Positions 39,240-47,654 of a stretch of DNA of 64,000 nucleotides are shown here, piece by piece; position 1 is the stretch's first letter, and each line of letters begins with the position of its first letter. Location of the stretch: contig CAZSXE010000004.1 in NCBI GenBank assembly GCA_964611185.1, positions 19,571 to 83,570 on the forward strand. The letters run 5' to 3'. The translations under genes were made by a program, and so were the position numbers. The notes beneath the pieces are model-generated. The model saw only the letters and a list, made by a program, of their open reading frames with translations. It was not told the DNA's origin and did no database searches. The stretch is from CAAGNP01 sp964611185 (lineage in GTDB: Bacteria > Bacteroidota > Bacteroidia > Bacteroidales > UBA932).

Positions 39240-40514
39240 ATGATTCAAATGGATGTCATAATTATAGGGGGAGGGGCAGCCGGACTGATGGCAGCTGCCC
39301 ATCTTGTAAATAAAGGGGTTAAGGTGACTCTTCTTGAAAAGGGGGGGCAGTGTGGTAAGAAGATTCTTATTACCGGAAAAGGGAGATGTAATCTTACTAA
39401 TTATGCTCAATGGCCCGATTTTTCTACCCACATACATCCTGACAGTAATTTTTTTAAAACTGCTTTCTATAATTTTTCAAATTACGATACAATCGCTTTT
39501 TTTGAAAAGTGCGGTATGCCTGTGACTGTGGAGAGGGGAGGAAGGGTTTTCCCATCTTCTCTCAGGAGTGTCGATGTTAGGGATACTTTGCTTGATTTTA
39601 TAAAAAAAGGTGGGATAGAAGTTTTGTGCAATAAAAATAGTGTTGGAATTCAAAAAAAAGATGACTCTTCTTTTACAGTGGTGGTGTATGATGAGTGCTC
39701 TTCTGAGGGTAATGATAAAACCATATTATTTTCATCTCCGGTGCTTATATTGGCTACAGGTGGACTTTCATATCCATTGACCGGTTCTACCGGAGACGGG
39801 CTTGAATTTTCAAAAGCATTGTCTCACACTATTGTAGATACCTTTCCGTCTCTGACTGCTTTAAAACCCGAATATAGGGATAATCGACTTGATGGACTCA
39901 CATTAAATAATGTTAAACTTGAATTACTTGTCAATGGAAAGAGCGTACAATCGGAATTTGGAGAATTAACATTTACCGAAGGGGGAATTGAGGGGGCGTT
40001 AGGTTTCAGAGTGAGCAGAAAAGGGGTTAAGGCATTGCTTGAAAAGCAAAAAGTAGAGATTGAAATTGATTTAAAACCTGCTCTTTCCCTACAACAGCTT
40101 TCGCTACGAATTACGAGGGAAATATCCGATTTGAGGGTTACATATAAAGGAGATAATAAGCGTAATCAGTTAAAAAAGGTGCTAAAAACTCTACTTCCAT
40201 CACAGATGATTGACCCTTTTATCGATTCTAATGTGATTGGTGGCATATCTCTTGCGAATCTTCCTCTTTTGCTTAAAAGGTGGCATTTTAACATAGTAGG
40301 GTATGTCGGTTACGAAAGGGCTGTAATTACAGCAGGGGGGGTGTCACTTGATGAAATATCAAGAAAAAATATGGAATCGAAGAGAGTGCCTCGTCTCTTT
40401 TTCGCAGGTGAGATTGTAAATCTGGATGGCGATACAGGTGGGTATAATTTGCAGATAGCCTTTTCTACAGGAGCTTTAGCAGCTAAAGGGGCTCTTGCCG
40501 AACTGAGAAGATGA
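39240..40514 (+). CDS. FAD-dependent oxidoreductase, HI0933/YhiN (BaiN-like) family
   Basis: A 424-residue flavoprotein. The N-terminal dinucleotide-binding motif is IIIGGGAAGLMAA, followed by the family mark CGKKILITGKGRCNLTN. LATGGLSYPLTGSTGDG and, near the C-terminus, FFAGEIVNLDGDTGGYNLQ (second FAD contact) are characteristic of the HI0933/YhiN group. The physiological substrate of the family is mostly unknown; a gut clostridial relative (BaiN) reduces bile-acid intermediates, but that function should not be transferred here without evidence. It stands alone between tRNA-Thr and the DnaQ-like gene. Confidence 0.88.
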   Translation: MIQMDVIIIGGGAAGLMAAAHLVNKGVKVTLLEKGGQCGKKILITGKGRCNLTNYAQWPDFSTHIHPDSNFFKTAFYNFSNYDTIAFFEKCGMPVTVERGGRVFPSSLRSVDVRDTLLDFIKKGGIEVLCNKNSVGIQKKDDSSFTVVVYDECSSEGNDKTILFSSPVLILATGGLSYPLTGSTGDGLEFSKALSHTIVDTFPSLTALKPEYRDNRLDGLTLNNVKLELLVNGKSVQSEFGELTFTEGGIEGALGFRVSRKGVKALLEKQKVEIEIDLKPALSLQQLSLRITREISDLRVTYKGDNKRNQLKKVLKTLLPSQMIDPFIDSNVIGGISLANLPLLLKRWHFNIVGYVGYERAVITAGGVSLDEISRKNMESKRVPRLFFAGEIVNLDGDTGGYNLQIAFSTGALAAKGALAELRR

Positions 40515-40578
40515 AGAATGTTTTGATAATTGAGTTATAGATGATAATTTTACTTTTTAATTAATATAACAGTATATA

Positions 40579-41343
40579 ATGGAATTAAATCTGAAAAATC
40601 CCATCCTTTTTTTCGACATTGAAAGTACGGGTTTAAATGTAGCAACTGACAGAATTGTGGAAATTTGTGCAGTAAAAGTAATGATTAACGGGGATCAGGA
40701 GGTTAAGACAAGAAGGATCAATCCGACTATTCCTATCTCCGCTGAAGCACAGGCGGTGCATGGTATATCAAATGAAGATGTGAAGGATTGTCCTACATTT
40801 AACCAAATAGCCAAATCTTTTGCTCAATGGATGACAGGGTGCGATATTGCGGGATATAATTCTATAAAATTTGATATTCCTCTTCTTTCTGAAGAGTTTT
40901 TAAGGGCTGGAGTTGACTTTGATTTTAGAAAAAGGAGGATGATTGATGTTCAAAATATCTTTCACAAACTTGAACAGAGAACTCTTTCTGCTGCATATAA
41001 ATTCTATTGTCATAAAAATTTGGATAATGCCCATTCTGCTGAGGCCGATACTGTGGCGACTTATGAAATTTTAAAAGCACAGCTTGACCATTATCCCGAC
41101 GAGCTGAAAAACGATATGGATTTTCTTGCCGAATTTTCAACTAAAAACAGATTCGTTGATTATGCAGGGCGAATAATACTTAATGATAAAGATATTCCTA
41201 TATTTAATTTCGGCAAGCACAAGGGTGTTCCGGTGGATCAGGTGTTGGAGCGTGAGCCGAGCTATTATGCGTGGATGATGAATGGTGACTTTACACTCGA
41301 TACTAAAAAGAAATTGACAGAATTAAAACTGAAAATCAAGTAA
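40579..41343 (+). CDS. DnaQ-like 3'-5' exonuclease
   Basis: A 254-residue exonuclease of the DEDDh superfamily. Exo I is FFDIESTGL (Asp13, Glu15), exo II is in GYNSIKFDIPLL, and exo III is HSAEADT (His152, Asp157), so all five catalytic residues appear intact. After residue ~195 a small C-terminal module (FNFGKHKGVPVDQVLEREPSYYAWM) resembles the DUF3820-type tail seen in many Bacteroidota homologues. It may proofread as a separate epsilon-like subunit or act in repair. Its stop overlaps the next gene by one base, and the dnaN clamp gene lies just beyond on the other strand, a replication-related neighbourhood. Confidence 0.9.
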   Translation: MELNLKNPILFFDIESTGLNVATDRIVEICAVKVMINGDQEVKTRRINPTIPISAEAQAVHGISNEDVKDCPTFNQIAKSFAQWMTGCDIAGYNSIKFDIPLLSEEFLRAGVDFDFRKRRMIDVQNIFHKLEQRTLSAAYKFYCHKNLDNAHSAEADTVATYEILKAQLDHYPDELKNDMDFLAEFSTKNRFVDYAGRIILNDKDIPIFNFGKHKGVPVDQVLEREPSYYAWMMNGDFTLDTKKKLTELKLKIK

Positions 41344-41900
41344 TGAATGTAATTGTCTCTCCATACGGACAGAAAGGTTTTTATTGTCGATCCGACTCCA
41401 CTTTACTAAGAGCCATATCCGATTATTATATTCCTGATTATGTGCGGGAGCTCTCACTTTCACCTGTTTTTGTAATAAAGACAATGCGCTCCGGTAAGGC
41501 TATATCTGAAAAATTTGCGGCGAGATATATAGACTCATCGTTGTTCGGAGTGCTGCTTCATCCTGTTATTGATGAAAAATATGGAGCAATGACCCCTTTT
41601 ATGGAAAATTCTCTCGATTATACATCCATAATTCCTCTTGATTCTTTCCCATTCAATGATGAGAATCTGAATAAGTATAAGTTTTCAGTAGAAATAGATT
41701 ATGGAGAGTCAACTTTTGAAATCAAATCTATAGAGAAAGAAACCGTCTTTGAAAAAATTAAAGAGATATCTCAATTTTGTTCTCTCAAAATAGGAGATTT
41801 CATCGTCTTTGATATGGCACCAAAAATAAAAATAAGTGCCGGAAGTAATATTCTCGGCACTTTAAATGGTGATAAATTACTCGAATTTAAAATCAGATGA
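41343..41900 (+). CDS. Degenerate fumarylacetoacetate-hydrolase-fold protein (probable pseudoenzyme)
   Basis: A 185-residue protein that aligns by eye, end to end, with short Bacteroidota FAH-family proteins: SDSTLLRAISDYYIPDY (family: PDTALL...FYIPDF), GKAISEKFAARYID (family: GKNI.E.FA.RYYD) and the C-terminus LKIGDFIVFDMAP...GTLNGDKLLEFKIR (family: LKIGDLIFTGTPAG...GYLEG.KLLDFYIK). The residues that make the active site are gone: the E-x-E metal ligands fall on LSPVFVIK (39-46), the later metal Asp region reads LLHPVIDEK, and the Thr-Gly-Thr-Pro loop reads FDMAPK (156-161). It therefore looks catalytically dead. It overlaps the exonuclease stop by one base, so it is translationally coupled. 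The family match is from memory and needs a profile search. Confidence 0.6.
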   Translation: MNVIVSPYGQKGFYCRSDSTLLRAISDYYIPDYVRELSLSPVFVIKTMRSGKAISEKFAARYIDSSLFGVLLHPVIDEKYGAMTPFMENSLDYTSIIPLDSFPFNDENLNKYKFSVEIDYGESTFEIKSIEKETVFEKIKEISQFCSLKIGDFIVFDMAPKIKISAGSNILGTLNGDKLLEFKIR

Positions 41901-43034
41901 TTATACGGGTATCCTGATTGGCATCAGAAGTGAGCATATATCTTCGTTTGAATTGGTCTGCTCGGCTGCAAGAATAAGCCCTGCACGAGTGGGATCGGAT
42001 AATTCAAGACGAATATCTTCAAATGGGAGGTTACTCAGTATCTCTGCGAGGAATGTGGATTTAAATCCAATCTCCATCGGATCTCCTTCGTATTGGCAGC
42101 TGAGAGTCTCGTGTGCCGATATGGAGAAACTAAGATCTTGAGCAGAAATAACAAGCTGGTTGTATGAAAGAGAGAGCTTGATATGAGAGGTAGCCTGATT
42201 TGAACATACTGCTACCCTTTTAACTCCGTTTAGCATAGATAATCTGCTGATAATTAGCTTGTTCGGATTATTTTTAGGAATTACGGAACGATATGCGGGA
42301 TAATTACCCTCCACAAGTCTGCATATTAAAATATTGTTATCAAATTCAAAATAGGCATTTTTCTGGTCGAAAATAATCTTAATAGGGTCGTCAGTCTTGG
42401 GTAGGATGGTTTTTAAAATCGCAGCAGGCTTCTTGGGAAGGATGAAAGAGGATTTGTCGGAGGCTTTTACATCTTTTCTCGTATAGCAAACGAGCTTGTG
42501 CGAGTCAGATGCCACCATAGTAGTGGATTCGGGGCCCATGTCGAAGAAAATACCGTTCATTACAGGTCTTAGTTCTTCTTCCGCAGTGGCGTATAAAGTA
42601 TTGTTAATGCCTGTGAGAAGAGTCTCTGCCGGCATATTGACTGAAATGGCACTCTCTTCAAGGGTAGGGAGAACCGGATAATCGTCAGCAGGGAAATAGG
42701 GGATTTGTGATGCTCCGCTCAGCCATTTGATATTTAGAATAGATTCTTTATCTGAATCATTGGTGCTGAACTCAAGAGGTAAATCTGGAAATTCTTTAAG
42801 GGAGTCTGTCAGAAGCTTGGCAGGAACTGCAATCTCTCCCTCTTCCTTTACATCATCAATCGTAATTGTAGTTTTCAGTGTCATTTCGAGATCCGAAGCG
42901 GTAACTTCGAGAGAATTTCCATTCAGAACGAATAGAAAATTATCAAGGATGGGGAGCGTGTTCTTATTCGAAATGACCCTTGATACGGAGAGTAGTCCGT
43001 GTAAAAGTTCTGAGCTTGATACTGTGAATTTCAT
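41901..43034 (-). CDS. dnaN: DNA polymerase III subunit beta (sliding clamp)
   Basis: The 377-residue beta clamp encircles DNA and tethers polymerase III and repair proteins. Three clamp domains of about 120 residues each are visible (MKFTVSSSELLHGLLSVSRVI; SVNMPAETLLTGINNTLYATAEEELRPVMNGIFFDM; KLIISRLSMLNGVKRVAVCSNQAT). The C-terminus carries the conserved clamp ending LLMPIRI with the peptide-binding-pocket Met/Pro/Arg. It is transcribed alone from its own -7 box, convergent with the FAH-like gene at the 1-base limit. There is no dnaA or recF next to it, typical of Bacteroidota, where dnaN is separate from the origin genes. Confidence 0.97.
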   Translation of the reverse strand: MKFTVSSSELLHGLLSVSRVISNKNTLPILDNFLFVLNGNSLEVTASDLEMTLKTTITIDDVKEEGEIAVPAKLLTDSLKEFPDLPLEFSTNDSDKESILNIKWLSGASQIPYFPADDYPVLPTLEESAISVNMPAETLLTGINNTLYATAEEELRPVMNGIFFDMGPESTTMVASDSHKLVCYTRKDVKASDKSSFILPKKPAAILKTILPKTDDPIKIIFDQKNAYFEFDNNILICRLVEGNYPAYRSVIPKNNPNKLIISRLSMLNGVKRVAVCSNQATSHIKLSLSYNQLVISAQDLSFSISAHETLSCQYEGDPMEIGFKSTFLAEILSNLPFEDIRLELSDPTRAGLILAAEQTNSNEDICSLLMPIRIPV

Positions 43035-43075
43035 ATTAATTAATGTTAATGTTAATTTTTCTTTTTATCAGATTG

Positions 43076-43083
43076 CAAATATA
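43076..43083 (-). promoter_or_regulatory. -7 element for dnaN
   Basis: Minus-strand TATATTTG fits TAnnTTTG, 41 bases before the ATG. The leader between contains a triple ATTAAC/ATTAAT repeat right before the start codon (about 43037-43055). Confidence 0.5.
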
Positions 43084-43146
43084 AGAAAGTTTTGGCATAT
43101 ATTTTGAGTTTGCTAATGGAAATTTGTACATTTAATTAATACATAT

Positions 43147-44577
43147 ATGAAAAAGAATTTTCTAATTATTTTATTTGCAGCGTTGGTAGGAGGGGTTACA
43201 GCTTATGCTGTCGTTAAATCATCCCAAAAAGATTCTTCATCCGGTTATGTTTATTCAGATGATGCTCCTGTGGTCAAAAATGTTAATTTTACGGGAGAGT
43301 ATCCTGATTTTACTTATGCTGCCGAAATGTCAGTCAAAGCGGTGGTATTCGTAAAAGTAGTTAAAAGAACTGAAGGGAATGAACTTCCCCCCTCGATTTT
43401 CGATTATTTCTTCGGTTATGGCGGAGGACAGTCTGCTCCTCGTGAGCAGGTAGGAAGTGGTTCCGGTGTCATTATTACCAATGATGGTTATATTGTTACC
43501 AATAACCATGTCGTAGCAGGAGCAAGTGAGATAGAGGTGACGATGGATAACAATAAAACATTTAAAGCCGAATTGATAGGAACCGACCCGGCTACCGATG
43601 TCGCTCTAATAAAAGTGGATGCATCCAATCTACCTACTATTCCTTACGGCAATTCGGATAAATTGCGCCTTGGCGAATGGGTTCTCGCTATCGGAAGCCC
43701 TTATGGCCTTACCTCTACTATCACGGCAGGGATTGTGAGTGCCAAAGGAAGATCTATGGCTAATACAGGAGAATTCAAAATTGAATCATTCATTCAGACA
43801 GATGCTGCCGTGAATCCCGGTAACAGTGGAGGGGCATTAGTTAATATTAAAGGAGAGCTTGTAGGTATTAATACTGCAATTATCTCTAATACAGGTTCTT
43901 ATGCCGGATATTCATTTGCAGTTCCTGTAAATATTGTGAAGAAAATTACTAAGGATTTAATCGATTTTGGTAAAGTACAAAGGGCTATGCTCGGCATTTC
44001 GATGCAAAATATCTCTGAAGAGTTAATGAAAGATAAAAAATTACCCACTATGGAGGGTGTGTATGTGGCGGAAGTGGTGAAAGGGGGTGCTGCCGATAAG
44101 GCGGGAGTTAAGGCAGGTGATATTTTAAAATCCATTAATGGAGAAAAGGTCGCTAACGGATCCGCTGTTCAGGAGAAAATAAATGCATTCAGACCGGGTG
44201 AATCGGTTAAATTGACTGTTATCCGTGATAATCAGGAGAAAGAATTGACAGCTAAACTTATCGGGAAGGATACTCAGGAGCTTAATGCTTATAATAATCA
44301 GGATAAGATAAATCTATTCGGGGCGGAGCTTGTAGCGGCACCGAGAGAAGAGTTGGATAAACTTGAATTAAAATCGGGAGTGAAAGTGGTTTCTGTGGAA
44401 AAAGGAAAAGTAAAAGATGCAGGGATAAAATCGGGATTTATAATTACATTCGTCAATAATGTAATAGTAACATCTCCCAATGATATCGCTGCGGTAGTAA
44501 AGAAATCCAAAAGGTCCATCCTTGTGGAGGGAGTTTATCCCGATGGTTCTGTTTTCTATTACGGAATAGGACTATAA
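43147..44577 (+). CDS. Do-like periplasmic serine protease/chaperone (HtrA/DegQ family)
   Basis: A 476-residue envelope quality-control protease. The N-terminus has a hydrophobic export/anchor helix (~4-21). The trypsin-like domain (~55-265) has the catalytic triad His121 (NNHVVAGA), Asp151 (TDVALIKV) and Ser227 (GNSGGALV). Two PDZ domains follow: ~275-370 (RAMLGISMQNI, VYVAEVVKGGAADKAGVKAGDILKSINGEKV) and a shorter one at ~385-476 (ELKSGVKVVSVEKGKVKDAG). It degrades or refolds misfolded periplasmic proteins. Transcribed alone; no sigma-E-type promoter was recognised upstream. Confidence 0.95.
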   Translation: MKKNFLIILFAALVGGVTAYAVVKSSQKDSSSGYVYSDDAPVVKNVNFTGEYPDFTYAAEMSVKAVVFVKVVKRTEGNELPPSIFDYFFGYGGGQSAPREQVGSGSGVIITNDGYIVTNNHVVAGASEIEVTMDNNKTFKAELIGTDPATDVALIKVDASNLPTIPYGNSDKLRLGEWVLAIGSPYGLTSTITAGIVSAKGRSMANTGEFKIESFIQTDAAVNPGNSGGALVNIKGELVGINTAIISNTGSYAGYSFAVPVNIVKKITKDLIDFGKVQRAMLGISMQNISEELMKDKKLPTMEGVYVAEVVKGGAADKAGVKAGDILKSINGEKVANGSAVQEKINAFRPGESVKLTVIRDNQEKELTAKLIGKDTQELNAYNNQDKINLFGAELVAAPREELDKLELKSGVKVVSVEKGKVKDAGIKSGFIITFVNNVIVTSPNDIAAVVKKSKRSILVEGVYPDGSVFYYGIGL

Positions 44578-44608
44578 AAAAGTGAAATAATAATTAAGGT
44601 TGCAAAGG

Positions 44609-44635
44609 TTGCATAATAAAAAAATGCTATCTTTG
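44609..44635 (+). promoter_or_regulatory. rpoD promoter
   Basis: TTG at 44609-44611 and TATCTTTG at 44628-44635 (16-base spacer; the -7 box is a perfect TAnnTTTG), 17 bases before the rpoD ATG. Confidence 0.65.
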
Positions 44636-44651
44636 CAGCCAATTTGTATAT

Positions 44652-45512
44652 ATGAGACAACTAAAGATAACAAAGTCGATTACCAACAGGGAAAGTGCAT
44701 CTCTGGACAAGTATTTGCAAGAAATTGGTAGAGAGGAACTTATAACTGTTGAAGATGAAGTAGAATTGGCGCAGAGAATAAGAAAAGGGGATCAGAAAGC
44801 TCTCGAAAAACTTACTCGTGCCAATCTTCGTTTCGTAGTATCTGTTGCTAAACAGTATCAAAATCAGGGATTAAGCCTTCCCGACCTTATCAATGAGGGT
44901 AATTTGGGGTTGATAAAAGCTGCTGAGAAATTTGATGAAACAAGAGGCTTTAAATTTATTTCTTATGCTGTATGGTGGATTCGTCAGTCGATTCTTCAAG
45001 CTCTTGCCGAGCAGTCAAGAATAGTAAGGCTTCCGCTTAATCAGGTAGGTTCGCTTAATAAAATCAATAAGGCTCTTTCCAAATTCGAGCAGGAAAACGA
45101 GCGTCAGCCTTCTCCAGACGAGTTGGCTGAAATTCTTGATATTCCCAGGGATAAAATTGTGGACACAATGAGGGTTTCCGGCAGGCATGTCTCTATGGAT
45201 GCACCTTTTCAAGAGGGCGAAGATAACAGTCTGCTCGATGTTCTTCCTAATGAAGATTCTCCCATTGCGGATAGAGGACTTGTTAATGAATCTCTTAACA
45301 AGGAGATTGAGCGGGCACTCTGCACTCTAAATTCGAGAGAGCGTGACATCGTGAAAGATTTCTTCGGAATAGGTACTTCTGAAATGACACTTGAAGAAAT
45401 TGGGGAAAAATTCGGTCTAACCCGTGAAAGGGTTCGACAAATCAAAGAAAAAGCCATTCGTAAGCTTAAACACAGCAATAGAAGTAAATTGCTGAAAAGC
45501 TACTTAGGATAA
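44652..45512 (+). CDS. rpoD: Primary RNA polymerase sigma factor (RpoD/SigA), Bacteroidota type
   Basis: The 286-residue housekeeping sigma factor, lacking the long region 1.1 and non-conserved region of the E. coli protein, as is usual in Bacteroidota. Region 1.2 (SLDKYLQEIGREELITVEDEVELA), region 2 (NLRFVVSVAKQYQNQGLSLPDLINEGNLGLIKAAEKFD, then FISYAVWWIRQSILQAL with the aromatic melting residues), region 3 and region 4 (MTLEEIGEKFGLTRERVRQIKEKAIRKL) are all intact. It recognises the TTG/TAnnTTTG promoters found through this window. It stands alone with its own promoter; the M3 peptidase gene follows after 42 bases. Confidence 0.97.
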   Translation: MRQLKITKSITNRESASLDKYLQEIGREELITVEDEVELAQRIRKGDQKALEKLTRANLRFVVSVAKQYQNQGLSLPDLINEGNLGLIKAAEKFDETRGFKFISYAVWWIRQSILQALAEQSRIVRLPLNQVGSLNKINKALSKFEQENERQPSPDELAEILDIPRDKIVDTMRVSGRHVSMDAPFQEGEDNSLLDVLPNEDSPIADRGLVNESLNKEIERALCTLNSRERDIVKDFFGIGTSEMTLEEIGEKFGLTRERVRQIKEKAIRKLKHSNRSKLLKSYLG

Positions 45513-45554
45513 TTTTATACCAATCGAATATTTATTTCTTTATATAATAGACTT

Positions 45555-47654
45555 ATGAAACATTTTATTCTATCTGTATTTACTGCAGTACTTATGCTTA
45601 TGATATGTAGTTGTGATAAGAATCCCTTGTTGAAGGAGTGGAATACTCCTTTCGGAATTCCCCCTTTTGAGGAGGTTAAACTCGAACATTATATGCCTGC
45701 TTTCTTGAAAGCAATGGAGGTTCACAACAGTGAAATTGAGGCTATTGCCAATTCCAAGGAGGAGCCTACCTTCGAAAATACCATAGAAGCTTATGATAAA
45801 TCGGGAGAATTATATACTAAGGTTGCCGTAGTTTTTTATGGTGAAAGCGGTATTAATTCTACTGAGGAGATTATGAAAATAGGGAAAGAACTTTCCCCGA
45901 TTGAAAGTCGTCATTTCAGTGAAATAAGCTTGAATGCTAATCTTTTCAAGAGGATAAAAGCAGTTTATGACAATAGAGCAAACCTTAATCTGAACGAGGA
46001 TCAGATGAGGCTGCTTACAGAAACTTATAAAGGTTTTGAACGCTCGGGAGCAGCCCTGCCGGAGGATAAGAAGAATGAATTGAAAGTTGTTGATGAAAAA
46101 CTTTCAGCTCTCGAACTTACTTTCGAGCAAAATGTTCTGAAAGAAACTTCCAACTATACTTTGATTGTGGATAATGAGAAAGATCTCTCCGGATTGAGCG
46201 AAGCTCAGATTTCAGAGGCCTCTTCAAGGGCCAAAGCCTCCGGTGTGGAGGGGAAATGGTTTTTTGGTCTTGATAATCCGAGTGTTATCCCTTTCCTTCA
46301 ATATGCTGACAACAAGGATTTGAGAAAGCAGATTTTGAATGCGTACTTGAATCGTTGCAATAACGGTAATGAGAATGATAATAAGGAGGTTATTCGAGAT
46401 CTTGTGAAATATAGATTGAAAAAAGCGCAGATTATGGGATGGGATGATTATGCTGCATTTGTCCTTGATGACAGAATGGCTAAAACTCCCGAAGCAGTGT
46501 ATGAACTTCTCGATCAGGTATGGAAGCCTGCTTTGAAATCGGCAAAAGATGAATTGAAAGATATGACATCTGTAGCTCGCAAATCCGGTTTTGATGGGAA
46601 AGAGCTCGATGCTGCCGATTGGAGATATTATTTTGAAAAGGCAAAGATTAGCAAGTTTAACCTTACTGATGATCAGTTGAGACCATATTTCCAGCTCGAA
46701 AATGTTCGTAATGGTATTTTTTATGTAGCTAATAAATTATATGGTATTACTTTTACTCAGTTAAATAATGTGCCTCTTCCAAATCCTGAGGCCATTGCTT
46801 TTGAGTGTAAAGATGCGGATGGAAGCCATCTCGGAGTTATATTTATGGATATGTTTGCCCGTCCCGGCTTTAAGAGGGGGGGAGCATGGTGCAGCGGCTA
46901 TCGTGAACAGACTTATAAAGATGGGAAAAGAGTGGCCCCCATTGTTACCATCGTAGGTAATTTTACTCGTCCCATCGGTGAAGATCCTGCCCTTTTGAGT
47001 GCCGATGAGACAGAAACTTATTTCCACGAATTTGGTCATGCGCTTCAAGGTCTTCTTCAGGATGTTAAATATAACGGCCTTGCAAGAATTACGAGAGATT
47101 TTGTGGAGCTTCCTTCTCAGATTATGGAGCACTGGGCTTTTGAGCCTCAGGTTCTGAAAGAGTATGCCAAGCATTATAAAACCGGAGAATCCATACCGGA
47201 CGAACTTATCCAAAAACTTGATAAATCAGGTAAATACGGACAAGGATTTGCCACTGTGGAGTATGTAGCTGCATCGTATCTTGATATGGATTACCATATT
47301 TTAAAATCAATACCTGAGGATCTTGATGTGAATAAGTTTGAAAATACCGTTCTTGGTGAAAGAGGGCTTATCTCTCAGATTCCCTCAAGATACAAGAGTA
47401 CCTATTTCAGACACACTTTCGGTGGGGGATATACAGCGGGTTATTATAGTTATCTTTGGGCTGAAGTTCTCGATGCCGATGCTTATGATGCTTTTGTGGA
47501 GACAGGTGATTTTTTTAACCAAACTGTGGCATCCAAGTTCAGAAATGAAATTCTTGAGAGGGGTGGAGAAGATGATGCTATGACTCTATATGTTAATTTT
47601 AGAGGTAAAAAACCCGGTATTGAGCCTTTACTTAAAAACAGAGGGCTTAATTAG
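45555..47654 (+). CDS. M3 family oligopeptidase lipoprotein (Dcp-like)
   Basis: A 699-residue zinc peptidase of family M3, close to peptidyl-dipeptidase Dcp/oligopeptidase A. The N-terminus has a lipoprotein signal (lipobox ending ICSC, Cys20), so unlike E. coli Dcp it is predicted to be lipid-anchored in the envelope. The family start NPLLKEWNTPFGIPPFEEVKLEHYMPAF is present. The zinc site is HEFGH at 491-495, with the third ligand Glu about 25-30 residues later (FVELPSQIMEHW). It trims short peptides. The next gene, an AGCS amino-acid symporter, begins immediately after the stop, suggesting linked peptide breakdown and amino-acid uptake. Confidence 0.92.
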   Translation: MKHFILSVFTAVLMLMICSCDKNPLLKEWNTPFGIPPFEEVKLEHYMPAFLKAMEVHNSEIEAIANSKEEPTFENTIEAYDKSGELYTKVAVVFYGESGINSTEEIMKIGKELSPIESRHFSEISLNANLFKRIKAVYDNRANLNLNEDQMRLLTETYKGFERSGAALPEDKKNELKVVDEKLSALELTFEQNVLKETSNYTLIVDNEKDLSGLSEAQISEASSRAKASGVEGKWFFGLDNPSVIPFLQYADNKDLRKQILNAYLNRCNNGNENDNKEVIRDLVKYRLKKAQIMGWDDYAAFVLDDRMAKTPEAVYELLDQVWKPALKSAKDELKDMTSVARKSGFDGKELDAADWRYYFEKAKISKFNLTDDQLRPYFQLENVRNGIFYVANKLYGITFTQLNNVPLPNPEAIAFECKDADGSHLGVIFMDMFARPGFKRGGAWCSGYREQTYKDGKRVAPIVTIVGNFTRPIGEDPALLSADETETYFHEFGHALQGLLQDVKYNGLARITRDFVELPSQIMEHWAFEPQVLKEYAKHYKTGESIPDELIQKLDKSGKYGQGFATVEYVAASYLDMDYHILKSIPEDLDVNKFENTVLGERGLISQIPSRYKSTYFRHTFGGGYTAGYYSYLWAEVLDADAYDAFVETGDFFNQTVASKFRNEILERGGEDDAMTLYVNFRGKKPGIEPLLKNRGLN

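Noticed and set aside
39240..40514. Bile-acid 7-dehydroxylation enzyme BaiN
   Set aside because: The HI0933/YhiN family is broad and no other bai-like gene is present; only the family is supported.
41901..41980. Terminator between the FAH-like gene and dnaN
   Set aside because: The stops abut with no room for a hairpin; nothing convincing found.
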